From an uncultured Eggerthellaceae bacterium (GTDB lineage: Bacteria > Actinomycetota > Coriobacteriia > Coriobacteriales > Eggerthellaceae), in assembly GCA_934630485.1 (NCBI GenBank), contig CAKTWD010000018.1, forward strand, positions 1 to 21,511: a stretch of 21,511 nt of DNA, written 5' to 3'. The position numbers were made by a program, and so were the translations under genes. A model generated the notes under the pieces. That model did not search any database. It saw only the letters and a list, made by a program, of their open reading frames with translations, and was not told where the DNA came from. Positions 13,264 through 19,984 of the stretch are shown piece after piece (the first letter of the stretch is position 1; every line of letters starts with the position of its first letter).

Positions 13264-14745
13264 ATGGCTGAGAAAGCTAAAAAGGAAAAGAAGGATCTAT
13301 ATTGGCTTCACGTTGCCATCGGCATGGTGATCCTGATCCTGTTCTCTTGGGTGCTTCCTGCACCCAGCCCCATCACCCCGCTCGGCATGAAGGTTGTCGG
13401 TGCGTTCTTGATGATGGTTTACACCTGGTCCACGATCGGCACTCTGTGGCCGTCGCTCTTGGGTCTGTTCTTCGTCTCCATCTCTGGTGTTGGCGATGCC
13501 GGTCTCAACGCTGTGTGGATGCAGGCCGTTGGTAACTACACCGTACTGCTGACCCTCTTCGCTATGATCCTGTTCGGCGCAGTGGACGAAGTCGGCGACA
13601 CGCTGTACATCTGCAAGTGGTTGCTTACCCGTAAGGTCTTCGCTGGTCGTCCTTTTGTCTTCCTGGCGATCTTCTACCTGTGCTGCTTCGTTCTGTCCAC
13701 CCTGGTCAGCCCGATCTCCGGCCTGATCATCATGTGGCCTATCTCGCTGCGCTTGGTCGAGACCATGGGCGTCACCCGCGACGACGCATTCTGGAAGTTC
13801 TTCTTCGTCGGCATGTTCCTGTGCATGACCCTTGGTCAGCCGTTCTTCCCCTTCATGGGCGCTCAGCTGATCCCCTGCTCTGCATTCGCTTCCATGACCG
13901 GCACCAGCATCCCGATGCTTCCCTACATGCTCGTCAACCTCATCATGACCTTCCTGGTTATGGCTGTCTTCCTGCTGCTCATCAAGGTGCTGCGTGTTGA
14001 CATCTCCAAGCTCAAGGGCGTTAACCCTGACATGATCGAAGAGCAGATGCCGCTTCCCCCGATGGACCTCCGCCAGAAGGCATTCCTCTGGATGATCCCG
14101 ATCTACTTGATCGCCCTGATCGTTCCGTCCTTCCTCCCGAAGGACAACCCGGTTGTCGCATTCCTGAACTCCCTCGGCGTTCTGGGCGTCACCGTTGCAT
14201 TCTTCACCTTCTTCCTGATCGCTCGCTTTAACGGCAAGCCGATGTTGGACATGAAGGAAGTTGCTTACAAGCAGTTCAACTGGGGCATCTTCTTCATGAT
14301 CGCCGCAGCCGTCTTCACCGCCAACCAGCTTTCCAGCCCGGCTACCGGTGTTTCCGCTTGGCTCGTTCAGGTCCTCGACCCGATCCTGGGCAACCAGTCC
14401 GAGATGGGCTTCATTGCCATCATGTTCACCGTTGCTCTGCTGATCACCAACTTCGCGAACAACGCTGCAATGGCCGTCGTTCTGCTGCCGGTTGTCATTC
14501 AGTTCTCCGCCAAGCTTGGCATCGACGCTATGCCGGTTGCCATGGGCGTCATCCTCATGGTCTTCGTCGCCATGTTGACCCCTGCTGCATCCCCGCATGC
14601 AGGCATGATGTGGGGCCGCAAGGACATCTACTCGCCTGGCGAGATCATGTCCGTCGGTTTCCCGATGTGCATCATCACCCTGGTCGGCTACATCTTCATC
14701 GGTTACCCGCTGGCCAAGCTCCTGCTTGCAACCCTCGGTGCATAA
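13264..14745 (+). CDS. DASS/SLC13-type carboxylate permease, copy 2
   Basis: This 493-residue paralogue of the preceding permease is roughly three-quarters identical by eye over its whole length. The start ATG has GGAAGGGAG just upstream. It starts MAEKAKKEKKDLYW and shares LPAPSPITPLGMKVVGAF, SPISGLIIMWP (149-159), EEQMPLPPMDLRQKAFLWM, NFANNAAMAVVLLPVV and LTPAASPHAGMMWG. Clear differences cluster around the first-half loop after SPISG and the next helices (LGQPFFPFMGAQLIPCSAF against LAQPLLPFKGAALIPVAAF), near where substrate is bound in the family, so the two may differ in preference. Codon use is strongly biased to CTG/CTC, ATC, TTC and GTC, more than in neighbouring genes, suggesting high expression. 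It is a separate transcription unit. Confidence 0.87.
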   Translation: MAEKAKKEKKDLYWLHVAIGMVILILFSWVLPAPSPITPLGMKVVGAFLMMVYTWSTIGTLWPSLLGLFFVSISGVGDAGLNAVWMQAVGNYTVLLTLFAMILFGAVDEVGDTLYICKWLLTRKVFAGRPFVFLAIFYLCCFVLSTLVSPISGLIIMWPISLRLVETMGVTRDDAFWKFFFVGMFLCMTLGQPFFPFMGAQLIPCSAFASMTGTSIPMLPYMLVNLIMTFLVMAVFLLLIKVLRVDISKLKGVNPDMIEEQMPLPPMDLRQKAFLWMIPIYLIALIVPSFLPKDNPVVAFLNSLGVLGVTVAFFTFFLIARFNGKPMLDMKEVAYKQFNWGIFFMIAAAVFTANQLSSPATGVSAWLVQVLDPILGNQSEMGFIAIMFTVALLITNFANNAAMAVVLLPVVIQFSAKLGIDAMPVAMGVILMVFVAMLTPAASPHAGMMWGRKDIYSPGEIMSVGFPMCIITLVGYIFIGYPLAKLLLATLGA

Positions 14746-14786
14746 TCGGCCTAAGCTGATCGTGATCTGACCTACACAGATTGCTT

Positions 14787-14819
14787 GAAGGCCTCCCTTC
14801 GGGGAGGCCTTCTTTATTT
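14787..14819 (+). terminator. Intrinsic terminator after permease copy 2
   Basis: A perfect 11-bp stem, GAAGGCCTCCC (14787-14797) with GGGAGGCCTTC (14802-14812), is capped by a C(UUCG)G tetraloop and followed by TTTATTTG. Confidence 0.93.
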
Positions 14820-14891
14820 GTCGGCTGTTATTGCGCATGTGGTGATTGCGTGCAGCGTGGCGTTTGGATCGCAATGGCAATTGAGGTTCGC

Positions 14892-14897
14892 TATTAT
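14892..14897 (+). promoter_or_regulatory. Candidate -10 box of the rplJ-rplL operon
   Basis: TATTAT lies at the start of the long rplJ leader, with the first leader hairpin (14902-14923) beginning at about the expected transcription start. No close -35 match is visible at 16-18 bases, so the call rests on position. Confidence 0.4.
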
Positions 14898-14901
14898 AGA
14901 A

Positions 14902-15086
14902 AAGCTGCATTTCGATGTAGCTTGTTAGTGGAATTGTTCCGCTACCTAAGACAGCTGGTACCGAATGGTTCAAACGCGTTGCGGCCCGCCGAGGTGGTTA
15001 GCACATTAGTTAATGTCAACCCCTGCTGTCTTGGCGATGGCGGGGGTTGTTGCTTTTCAAGGGCTTTCAACCCCACCGACCAGGTG
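14902..15086 (+). ncRNA. Ribosomal protein L10 leader RNA (autoregulatory)
   Basis: This is the structured 5' leader of rplJ. The core at 14941-15002 carries the features I know from Gram-positive L10 leaders: CCTAAGACAGC, GGTT followed by CAAA, then GCCGAGGTGG. The ends GCTACC and GGTGGTTAGC can pair. Upstream are two hairpins, 14902-14923 (AAGCTGCAT/ATGTAGCTT, loop TTCG) and 14926-14944 (TAGTGGAA/TTCCGCTA). Downstream is a GC-rich hairpin 15017-15049 (CAACCCCTGC/GCGGGGGTTG) followed by TTGCTTTT. In this family the L10(L12)4 complex binds its own leader and lowers expression. The hairpin before rplJ may be the attenuator. This explains most of the gap 14746-15120, in which no gene is seen. 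Confidence 0.78.
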
Positions 15087-15120
15087 CGGAACCGAAGTGC
15101 TTGAAAAGGAGGTGTACTAC

Positions 15121-15642
15121 ATGCCAAACGCTCAGAATCAGGCGATGATGGCAGCGATCAAGGAGGATCTGGACGGCGTAGTTGCCGTTTGGGCCGTCGA
15201 TTATCGCGGTCTCACCGTCAAGGAGACCGAAGAGCTCCGTCGTTCCGTCCGCGAGGCCGACGCTTTCATGAAGGTGTACAAGAACACCATCATGCGCATC
15301 GCCCTCAAGGATCTGGACATGGCGAACATCGACGAGGTGCTCGACGGTCCTTCCGCATTCGTGTTCTGCAAGAACGACCCTGCTGCATCTGCAAAGGCGC
15401 TCAAGGACTTCGCTAAGGATCACGAGAACCTGACGATCAAAGGCGGCATGATGGACGGCGCGTTCGTTACGGCTGCAGAGGTCGAGGCTATCGCTTCTCT
15501 GCCTTCCCGCGAGCAGCTGCTCGGCCAGATCGCCGGCGCTATCTCGGGTATCGCGCGCGGCCTCGCTGTTACCGTCAGCGGTGTGTCCCGTGGTTTGGCT
15601 CAGACGATCAGCCAGGTCGCCGAGCAGAAGCCTGCTGCTTAA
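15121..15642 (+). CDS. rplJ: 50S ribosomal protein L10
   Basis: This 173-residue L10 forms the base of the ribosomal stalk, binding 23S rRNA and carrying L7/L12 dimers. The start ATG has AGGAGGT (15107-15113) at good spacing; open sequence upstream lies in the leader RNA. Family marks are VAVWAVDYRGLTVKETEELR (about 22-41), KVYKNTIMRIAL, the SAFVF strand, TIKGGMMDGAFV and the C-terminal helix (LPSREQLLGQIAGAIS and on) that binds L12. It ends with a normal short Ala-rich tail. It is followed 90 bases later by rplL, as expected. Upstream there is no rplK-rplA but an unrelated permease, so the usual cluster is split here. Confidence 0.97.
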   Translation: MPNAQNQAMMAAIKEDLDGVVAVWAVDYRGLTVKETEELRRSVREADAFMKVYKNTIMRIALKDLDMANIDEVLDGPSAFVFCKNDPAASAKALKDFAKDHENLTIKGGMMDGAFVTAAEVEAIASLPSREQLLGQIAGAISGIARGLAVTVSGVSRGLAQTISQVAEQKPAA

Positions 15643-15732
15643 TGCGGGTTCGCGGCGAATGCCGCAGCGACGAAGCGTCGCGACATTTGAATTTAAATCA
15701 GGCCGCATAGGCCGCTTTGAAAGGAATTTGAA

Positions 15733-16104
15733 ATGGCTCTGACCAACGAAGAGATTATCGAGGCCCTGAAGGAGAAGTCCCTGCTCGAGGCTTCTGAGCT
15801 CGTTAAGATGATCGAGGACACCTTTGGTGTTTCCGCTGCTGCTCCTGCTGCTGTTGCAGTTGCTGCTGCTCCTGCTGAGGCTGCTGAAGAGAAGACCGAC
15901 TTCGACGTCGTTCTCGAGGGCTTCGGCGACAACAAGATCGCTGTCATCAAGGTTGTTCGTGAGATCACCGGCCTTGGCCTGAAGGAAGCCAAGGAGACCG
16001 TCGAGAGCGCTCCTAAGGCTATCAAGGAGGGCGCTTCCAAGGAGGAGGCCGAGGAGATCAAGGCCAAGCTCGAGGAAGCCGGCGCTGCCGTTACCTTGAA
16101 GTAA
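15733..16104 (+). CDS. rplL: 50S ribosomal protein L7/L12
   Basis: This acidic stalk protein of 123 residues has standard length. It recruits and stimulates translation GTPases. The N-terminal dimerisation domain (about 1-33, ending LVKMIEDTFGVS) is followed by an Ala-rich hinge (34-55) and the C-terminal domain with TDFDVVLEGFGDNKIAVIKV, REITGLGLKEAKETVE and a KEGASKEEAEEIKAKLEEAGA helix. The SD AAAGGAA lies upstream of ATG 15733. The spacer from rplJ holds small GC-rich hairpins (for example GCGACG-AAG-CGTCGC), which may tune the higher L12 dose. A strong terminator follows, and no rpoB is present downstream. Confidence 0.97.
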   Translation: MALTNEEIIEALKEKSLLEASELVKMIEDTFGVSAAAPAAVAVAAAPAEAAEEKTDFDVVLEGFGDNKIAVIKVVREITGLGLKEAKETVESAPKAIKEGASKEEAEEIKAKLEEAGAAVTLK

Positions 16105-16158
16105 TTCGGGTCCGTCCGATCTTCTTGCCCCGTTTCGCTGCAAGGCGAAGGGGTATTC

Positions 16159-16195
16159 AACAGCCTGGAGGCATTTGCTTCCAGGCTGTTTTTTT
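16159..16195 (+). terminator. Strong intrinsic terminator of rplJL
   Basis: A 14-bp stem, AACAGCCTGGAGGC (16159-16172) with GCTTCCAGGCTGTT (16177-16190), contains one G-U pair and has loop ATTT. A run of seven T (16189-16195) follows. Confidence 0.95.
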
Positions 16196-16199
16196 CTGC

Positions 16200-16205
16200 G
16201 ATAAT
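16200..16205 (+). promoter_or_regulatory. Candidate -10 box of the DUF4013-like gene
   Basis: GATAAT lies just after the rplL terminator, 38 bases before the next ATG. The corresponding -35 would fall inside the terminator stem (TTGCTT at 16175, 19-base spacer). The assignment is tentative. Confidence 0.35.
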
Positions 16206-16237
16206 ATGGTCATGCAAACAAATGAAAGGAGCCGACG

Positions 16238-17071
16238 ATGGAGATCCGTTATTTCGACTCGGCGTGGAACGATATTAAGAACTCGCCTGGTTGGTTTGGC
16301 AAGCTGGCGTTGTTGGCTCTTGTTGGAATGATCCCGATATTTGGTTGGATCGTTGTTGCGGGATACATGTACGGATGGGCACGAAGCATTGCCTGGGGCG
16401 TGCATTCGCCTATGCCGCAGCATATTTTCGGTGAGCCCGATGACAAGCCTTATCGCCGTGGTTTCTACGCTTTGATCATCGTGCTCGTGGTCGGATTGAT
16501 TCCGGGCTTCGTCTCGGGATTCTCCGAGACGATCTATGATTCGGGCGTTTCGTGGGGCGCGATCTACTGCAGCCTCGTGCTCGATATTCTCGGATTCGCC
16601 CTTTCCATTGCTGCGACGATCTTCGGCGCTATCTGCTGCGTGCGTATGGCCATTTACGATCGGTTGAGCGCTGGATTCCAGTTCGGTCGCGTTGTGAGCA
16701 TGATCAAGCAGGATACTAAGGGTGCTGCACGCCTTTTGGGTTTGAGCGTGGTTGCCGAGATCATCGCAGGCGTGGTGATTTTCATTGCGGTCATGATCGG
16801 CTCTTTCGTGGCCTTTGCTGCGTTTGGCGTTGCTTTCTTCACTGCGTCCGGCACTGGTGCGGTGACATCAATCGGTGGCGCGGCAATGGCTTCGGGCGGT
16901 CTCATACTTTTGGTCGTGATCGGGTGCCTTGTTTTGGCGTTCGTGTCCATCATGGCCGCCCTCTTCGCGAACCTGTTGATCGTTCGTGCAACGGGCTACT
17001 GGGTCTATCAGTTTGACGTCCCCCAGTGGGGCAAGCAGGATGATCCTATGCCGTTCGAATGCGGTGTTTAG
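16238..17071 (+). CDS. DUF4013-like polytopic membrane protein
   Basis: This protein has 277 residues, with ATG 16238 preceded by AAAGGAG (16225-16231). About six hydrophobic segments are visible: 21-43, 76-94, 107-137, 167-200 (possibly two) and 219-250. The N-terminus (YFDSAWNDIKNSPGWFGKL, then GMIPIFGWIVVAGYMYGWAR) has the pattern of DUF4013: a short amphipathic start, a hairpin TM pair with Pro-Ile-Phe-Gly and a 'GYxYGxxR' turn. These proteins are integral-membrane with no assigned activity. The short loop GEPDDKPYRRGF precedes the second TM pair. No catalytic motif is seen. It stands alone between the rplL terminator and the converging metal operon. Confidence 0.75.
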   Translation: MEIRYFDSAWNDIKNSPGWFGKLALLALVGMIPIFGWIVVAGYMYGWARSIAWGVHSPMPQHIFGEPDDKPYRRGFYALIIVLVVGLIPGFVSGFSETIYDSGVSWGAIYCSLVLDILGFALSIAATIFGAICCVRMAIYDRLSAGFQFGRVVSMIKQDTKGAARLLGLSVVAEIIAGVVIFIAVMIGSFVAFAAFGVAFFTASGTGAVTSIGGAAMASGGLILLVVIGCLVLAFVSIMAALFANLLIVRATGYWVYQFDVPQWGKQDDPMPFECGV

Positions 17072-17140
17072 CGATTGAGGAGACTCTTTGGGGGGACTCT
17101 GGCTGACGTCCGGTGTCGCCTCGATGCTTAAGCATCATAG

Positions 17141-17178
17141 GAAAGGCCAGCGAACCGATCGCTGGCCTTTCCTTTTGG
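17141..17178. terminator. Shared terminator between convergent genes
   Basis: A perfect 13-bp stem, GAAAGGCCAGCGA (17141-17153) with TCGCTGGCCTTTC (17159-17171), has a 5-base loop. On + it is followed by CTTTTGG after the TTTC arm end. On minus the arm also ends in CTTTC followed by CTATG. It lies between the + DUF4013-like gene and the minus ATPase and probably serves both. Confidence 0.8.
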
Positions 17179-17203
17179 ATGTCGTACTCCGATTAGCGTA
17201 GCG

Positions 17204-19123
17204 TTAATGAGATGCTTTCAGCGCGCGCATAGAGTTCAGGATAGCAAGAACCGACACACCGACGTCTCCGAAAACGGCCAGCCACATGGTGGCGATGCCG
17301 ATGAAGGGAAGCGCGAGGATCATGATGACGATTTTGACGCCAATGGCGAAGACTATGTTCTGCCACACGATCCGCATTGTCTTACGCGCTATTTTGATTG
17401 CGTCGCCGATCTTGGAGGGTTTATCGTCCATAAGAACAATGTCGGCGGCTTCGATCGCTGCGTCAGAGCCCATCGCACCCATTGCAATGCCGATGTCGGC
17501 ACGCATAAGGACCGGGGCATCGTTGATGCCGTCTCCCACGAAAGCCACCTTGCTTTTGCCCGACTCGGATGTGATGAGGCGTTCGACATTAGCAACCTTA
17601 TCTTGCGGCATGAGCTGCGCGTGATATTCGTCGATGCCGAGCTCCTTGGCGACAGCTGCGGCGACTTCCTCACGATCGCCGGTGAGCATGACGGTTTTCG
17701 AGACGCCAGCGGCATGAAGCGCCTCGATCGTCGTTTTTGCATCGTCTTTGATTACATCAGCGATCACGATATGACCGATATAGGTTCCGTCAAGGGCAAC
17801 GTGGAGAATGGTTCCAACCAGCTCGCAGTCGTGGAAGGGGATGCCGCAGTCTTTCATGAGCTTGTCGTTTCCAACAAGGACCTCATGTGTGTCGACCGTG
17901 GCAGCAACGCCCTTGCCCGAGAGCTCTTCGACCTTAGCGATATGGGTTTGATCGATGGCGCCCGAGTAGCTTTCTTTGACGGACAGCGCAATGGGGTGAT
18001 CGGAATAGGCTTCCGCGTGCGCTGCATACGAGAGCACGAGGTTGGGATCGATGCCCGCTTCGGTGTGAACGGCAACAACGTTGAAAGAACCGTTTGTAAG
18101 CGTGCCCGTTTTATCGAAGACGACGGTGTCAACCGCCCCAAGGGTTTCCAGATAGCTTGAGCCTTTCACCAGAACGCCGATGCGGCTTGCGGCGCCGATT
18201 CCGCTGAAGAACGAAAGCGGAACGGAGATGACCAGTGCGCATGGGCAGCTGACGACTAGGAAGACGAGGGCCCCCTGCACGCTTGCTGTAAGGGTTGAGC
18301 CGAAGAACGGGCTGACGACGGCGATGAGGGCGGCAAGTCCGACGACGATGGGGGTGTAGTAGCGAGCGAAGCGCGAGATGAAATTTTCGGTGCGCGCTTT
18401 TTTCTCGCTGGCGTTTTCCACGAGCTCGAGAATGCGTTGTACGGTGGACTCGCCATATGGTTTGGTGGTACGGACGCGAAGAACGCCGGTCATGTTCACG
18501 CAACCAGAAATAACCTCGCCGCCTTTTTCCACCACGCGTGGCACGGATTCTCCGGTTAAGGCGCTGGTGTCGAGCTGGCTGCTTCCTTCGATCACGACGC
18601 CGTCAAGCGGCACGCGCTCACCGGGTTTCACGACGATGATGTTGTCGACCTTCACTTGGCCAGGGTCGACTTGGGCAAGCTTGCTGTTATCGGATTCGAC
18701 GTTCGCGTAATCGGGGGCGATGTCCATCATTTCCGAGATCGAGCGTCTGGTTTTGTTGGTTGCGTAGCTTTCAAATAACTCGCCTACCTGGTAGAACAGC
18801 ATAACGGCAGCGCCTTCGGCCATGTGCGGTTCGGTTTCGGGGAACAAGACGAGTGCGAATGCGCCGATGGTGGCGATGGCCATGAGCAAGTTTTCGTCGA
18901 AGGGCTGTTTGTGGGTGATGCCGTGCCAGGCTTTGCCAAGAACGTCGTAGCCTGCGATGAGGTAGGGGACAAGAAAGGCGCCGAACTCAAGCCAGAGGCC
19001 GTAGGGCAGCTTGTCGAACAGGTTGGCAACGTTGTCAAGCGCGATAAGGGCGAAGAAGACCGTCAGCGCTACGACAATGCGGTTGCGTTTCTTGCGCTGT
19101 TTTTTCGTGAGGCCTTGGGACAT
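17204..19123 (-). CDS. P1B-type heavy-metal ATPase (Zn2+/Cd2+/Pb2+ exporter)
   Basis: This 639-residue efflux pump uses ATP to export divalent soft metals. Marks are TGES (190-193), the metal site CPC in the TM helix (SCPCALV, 292-298), phosphorylation DKTGT with D337, the P1B-specific SDHP (374-377), TGD (481-483), GDGIND (530-535) and in the last helix FGDVGVSVLAILNSMRAL with D620. CPC plus the terminal-helix Asp-Gly pattern marks the ZntA/CadA group rather than copper pumps. There is no N-terminal HMA domain: the protein begins with a basic tail (KKQRKKRNR) and goes straight into TM1. A separate HMA gene lies just upstream. The ATG has AAGGAG five bases before it. Confidence 0.95.
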   Translation of the reverse strand: MSQGLTKKQRKKRNRIVVALTVFFALIALDNVANLFDKLPYGLWLEFGAFLVPYLIAGYDVLGKAWHGITHKQPFDENLLMAIATIGAFALVLFPETEPHMAEGAAVMLFYQVGELFESYATNKTRRSISEMMDIAPDYANVESDNSKLAQVDPGQVKVDNIIVVKPGERVPLDGVVIEGSSQLDTSALTGESVPRVVEKGGEVISGCVNMTGVLRVRTTKPYGESTVQRILELVENASEKKARTENFISRFARYYTPIVVGLAALIAVVSPFFGSTLTASVQGALVFLVVSCPCALVISVPLSFFSGIGAASRIGVLVKGSSYLETLGAVDTVVFDKTGTLTNGSFNVVAVHTEAGIDPNLVLSYAAHAEAYSDHPIALSVKESYSGAIDQTHIAKVEELSGKGVAATVDTHEVLVGNDKLMKDCGIPFHDCELVGTILHVALDGTYIGHIVIADVIKDDAKTTIEALHAAGVSKTVMLTGDREEVAAAVAKELGIDEYHAQLMPQDKVANVERLITSESGKSKVAFVGDGINDAPVLMRADIGIAMGAMGSDAAIEAADIVLMDDKPSKIGDAIKIARKTMRIVWQNIVFAIGVKIVIMILALPFIGIATMWLAVFGDVGVSVLAILNSMRALKASH

Positions 19124-19154
19124 GGCGACTCCTTAAGCGAAAAAGGGGTAAAGA

Positions 19155-19210
19155 CGAACAGCAAGGCGCGGCGCAGAGTTCGCGTGGGCCTTGCTGTTCG
19201 CGCTGATGAG
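19155..19210 (-). other. Long stem-loop between the HMA gene and the ATPase gene
   Basis: On the plus strand CGAACAGCAAGGC (19155-19167) pairs perfectly with GCCTTGCTGTTCG (19198-19210) around a 30-base loop. In the minus-strand message this hairpin follows the HMA stop and is followed by TCTTTACCCCTTTTT before the ATPase ribosome binding site. It could be a partial terminator or an mRNA stabiliser that makes more HMA protein than pump. Confidence 0.55.
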
Positions 19211-19242
19211 CTGGATAGGCGTGTCTATGCGGCCTTGCGCTT

Positions 19243-19461
19243 TTAAACTAGAACCTCGCAGTCGGGTTCGACATCGTTGAACACCTTCACGGATTCCTTA
19301 ACGATGCTGTCGAACTTGTCATCGGCGGCGTCCAAGGTGAATTTCATGGTCATCGCGTTGATGCTGACGCTGTTGACGCCATCGATCTTGCTGATCTTGT
19401 CTTGAATCTTGCCGGCGCAGTTCGCGCAGATCTCGCCGTCGAGTTTGATTGCCTTACGCAT
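19243..19461 (-). CDS. Stand-alone HMA metal-binding protein
   Basis: This is a 72-residue heavy-metal-associated (HMA, ferredoxin-like beta-alpha-beta-beta-alpha-beta) domain protein. The start ATG at 19461 has AAAGGA upstream; the open frame extends further 5' but without a start-site signal. The metal-binding Cys pair is C12-x-x-C15 in LDGEICANCAGKIQ. The common GMTC is GEIC here, so Met and Thr are replaced by Glu and Ile. IDGVNSVSINAMTMKFTL matches the family's second part. An extra Cys sits near the end (C68, EPDCEVLV). The neighbouring ATPase has no HMA domain, so this is probably its detached metal-binding or chaperone partner. The acidic residue before the first Cys suits zinc or cadmium better than copper (inference). 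Confidence 0.88.
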   Translation of the reverse strand: MRKAIKLDGEICANCAGKIQDKISKIDGVNSVSINAMTMKFTLDAADDKFDSIVKESVKVFNDVEPDCEVLV

Positions 19462-19567
19462 GATAGTTCCTTTCGTTGGTTGCCGGTCGGGTTGTTGGTT
19501 GTCGCGGGTGACCGCGTTGTTCCTGAGGGGGCGCGATGCTTGCAATGAGGTCCATGTGCGCTCGCCG

Positions 19568-19933
19568 CTATTCGCAAACGTGCGTCAAACCTTGATCAAG
19601 CATGGTGTGGACGTGGCTGTCGGAAAGCGAGTAGACGACGTTTTTGCCGTCGCGCTGGAACTTGACAAGGCGCGATTGCTTCAAGATGCGCAGCTGGTGA
19701 GAGACGGCGCTTTGGGAAGCGCCCACTGTTTCGGCGATGTCTGCAACGCAAAGCTCACTGTTCATTAGCGCGAATAGGATCTTGATGCGTGTGGTGTCAG
19801 AGAAGATCTTGAATAGATCGGCGAGGTCATAGAGGATTTCCTCGTCGGGGAGCTCGCCTTCAAAATCCTCAGTTGACGGACATGTTTTATGCTGGCAGAT
19901 CTCTGGATCGTTGTGGTCGTGCGATTCGCTCAT
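19568..19933 (-). CDS. ArsR/SmtB-family metal-responsive repressor
   Basis: This 121-residue winged-helix repressor starts at ATG 19933; GAAAGGA precedes it at good spacing, while upstream in-frame ATGs overlap that site. The DNA-binding part reads LADLFKIFSDTTRIKILFAL, ELCVADIAETVGASQSAVSHQLRIL, then the wing RDGKNVVYSL. The C-terminal helix carries D105-x-H107 and H118-x-x-E121, the exact spacing of the SmtB/CzrA alpha-5 zinc site. The N-terminus has H5, H7, C13, H15 and C18, and C62 lies in ELCVAD, resembling part of the CadC alpha-3N site (which has ELCVCD). It is the first gene of the operon, read before the HMA protein and ATPase. It should repress them until Zn or Cd/Pb binds. Confidence 0.95.
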   Translation of the reverse strand: MSESHDHNDPEICQHKTCPSTEDFEGELPDEEILYDLADLFKIFSDTTRIKILFALMNSELCVADIAETVGASQSAVSHQLRILKQSRLVKFQRDGKNVVYSLSDSHVHTMLDQGLTHVCE

Positions 19934-19949
19934 GGTCATCCTTTCACGT

Positions 19950-19981
19950 ATCATCATATGAACAATCGTTCATATGATGAT
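19950..19981. promoter_or_regulatory. Palindromic operator of the metal-efflux operon
   Basis: This is a perfect 14-4-14 inverted repeat: ATCATCATATGAAC (19950-19963), AATC, then GTTCATATGATGAT (19968-19981). Its core ATATGAAC...GTTCATAT matches the known ArsR/SmtB operator pattern. It begins four bases downstream of the minus-strand -10 box and covers the expected transcription start, fitting simple repression by the adjacent ArsR protein. Confidence 0.92.
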
Positions 19982-19984
19982 TTC

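Noticed and set aside
13297..14973. A 558-codon open frame on the minus strand opposite the second permease
   Set aside because: It is a by-product of strong codon bias in the sense gene. The product is His/Glu/Asp-rich with no domain or start-site signal, and the sense strand clearly encodes a DASS-type permease.
17123..17136. A 14-base perfect palindrome, GATGCTTAAGCATC
   Set aside because: It lies between convergent genes beside a clear terminator with no promoter nearby. A single copy of this size can occur by chance, so I assign no function.
17207..18160. A 317-codon plus-strand open frame opposite the P-type ATPase
   Set aside because: It mirrors the ATPase codons, and the minus strand carries GDGIND, DKTGT and HP motifs in the correct frame.
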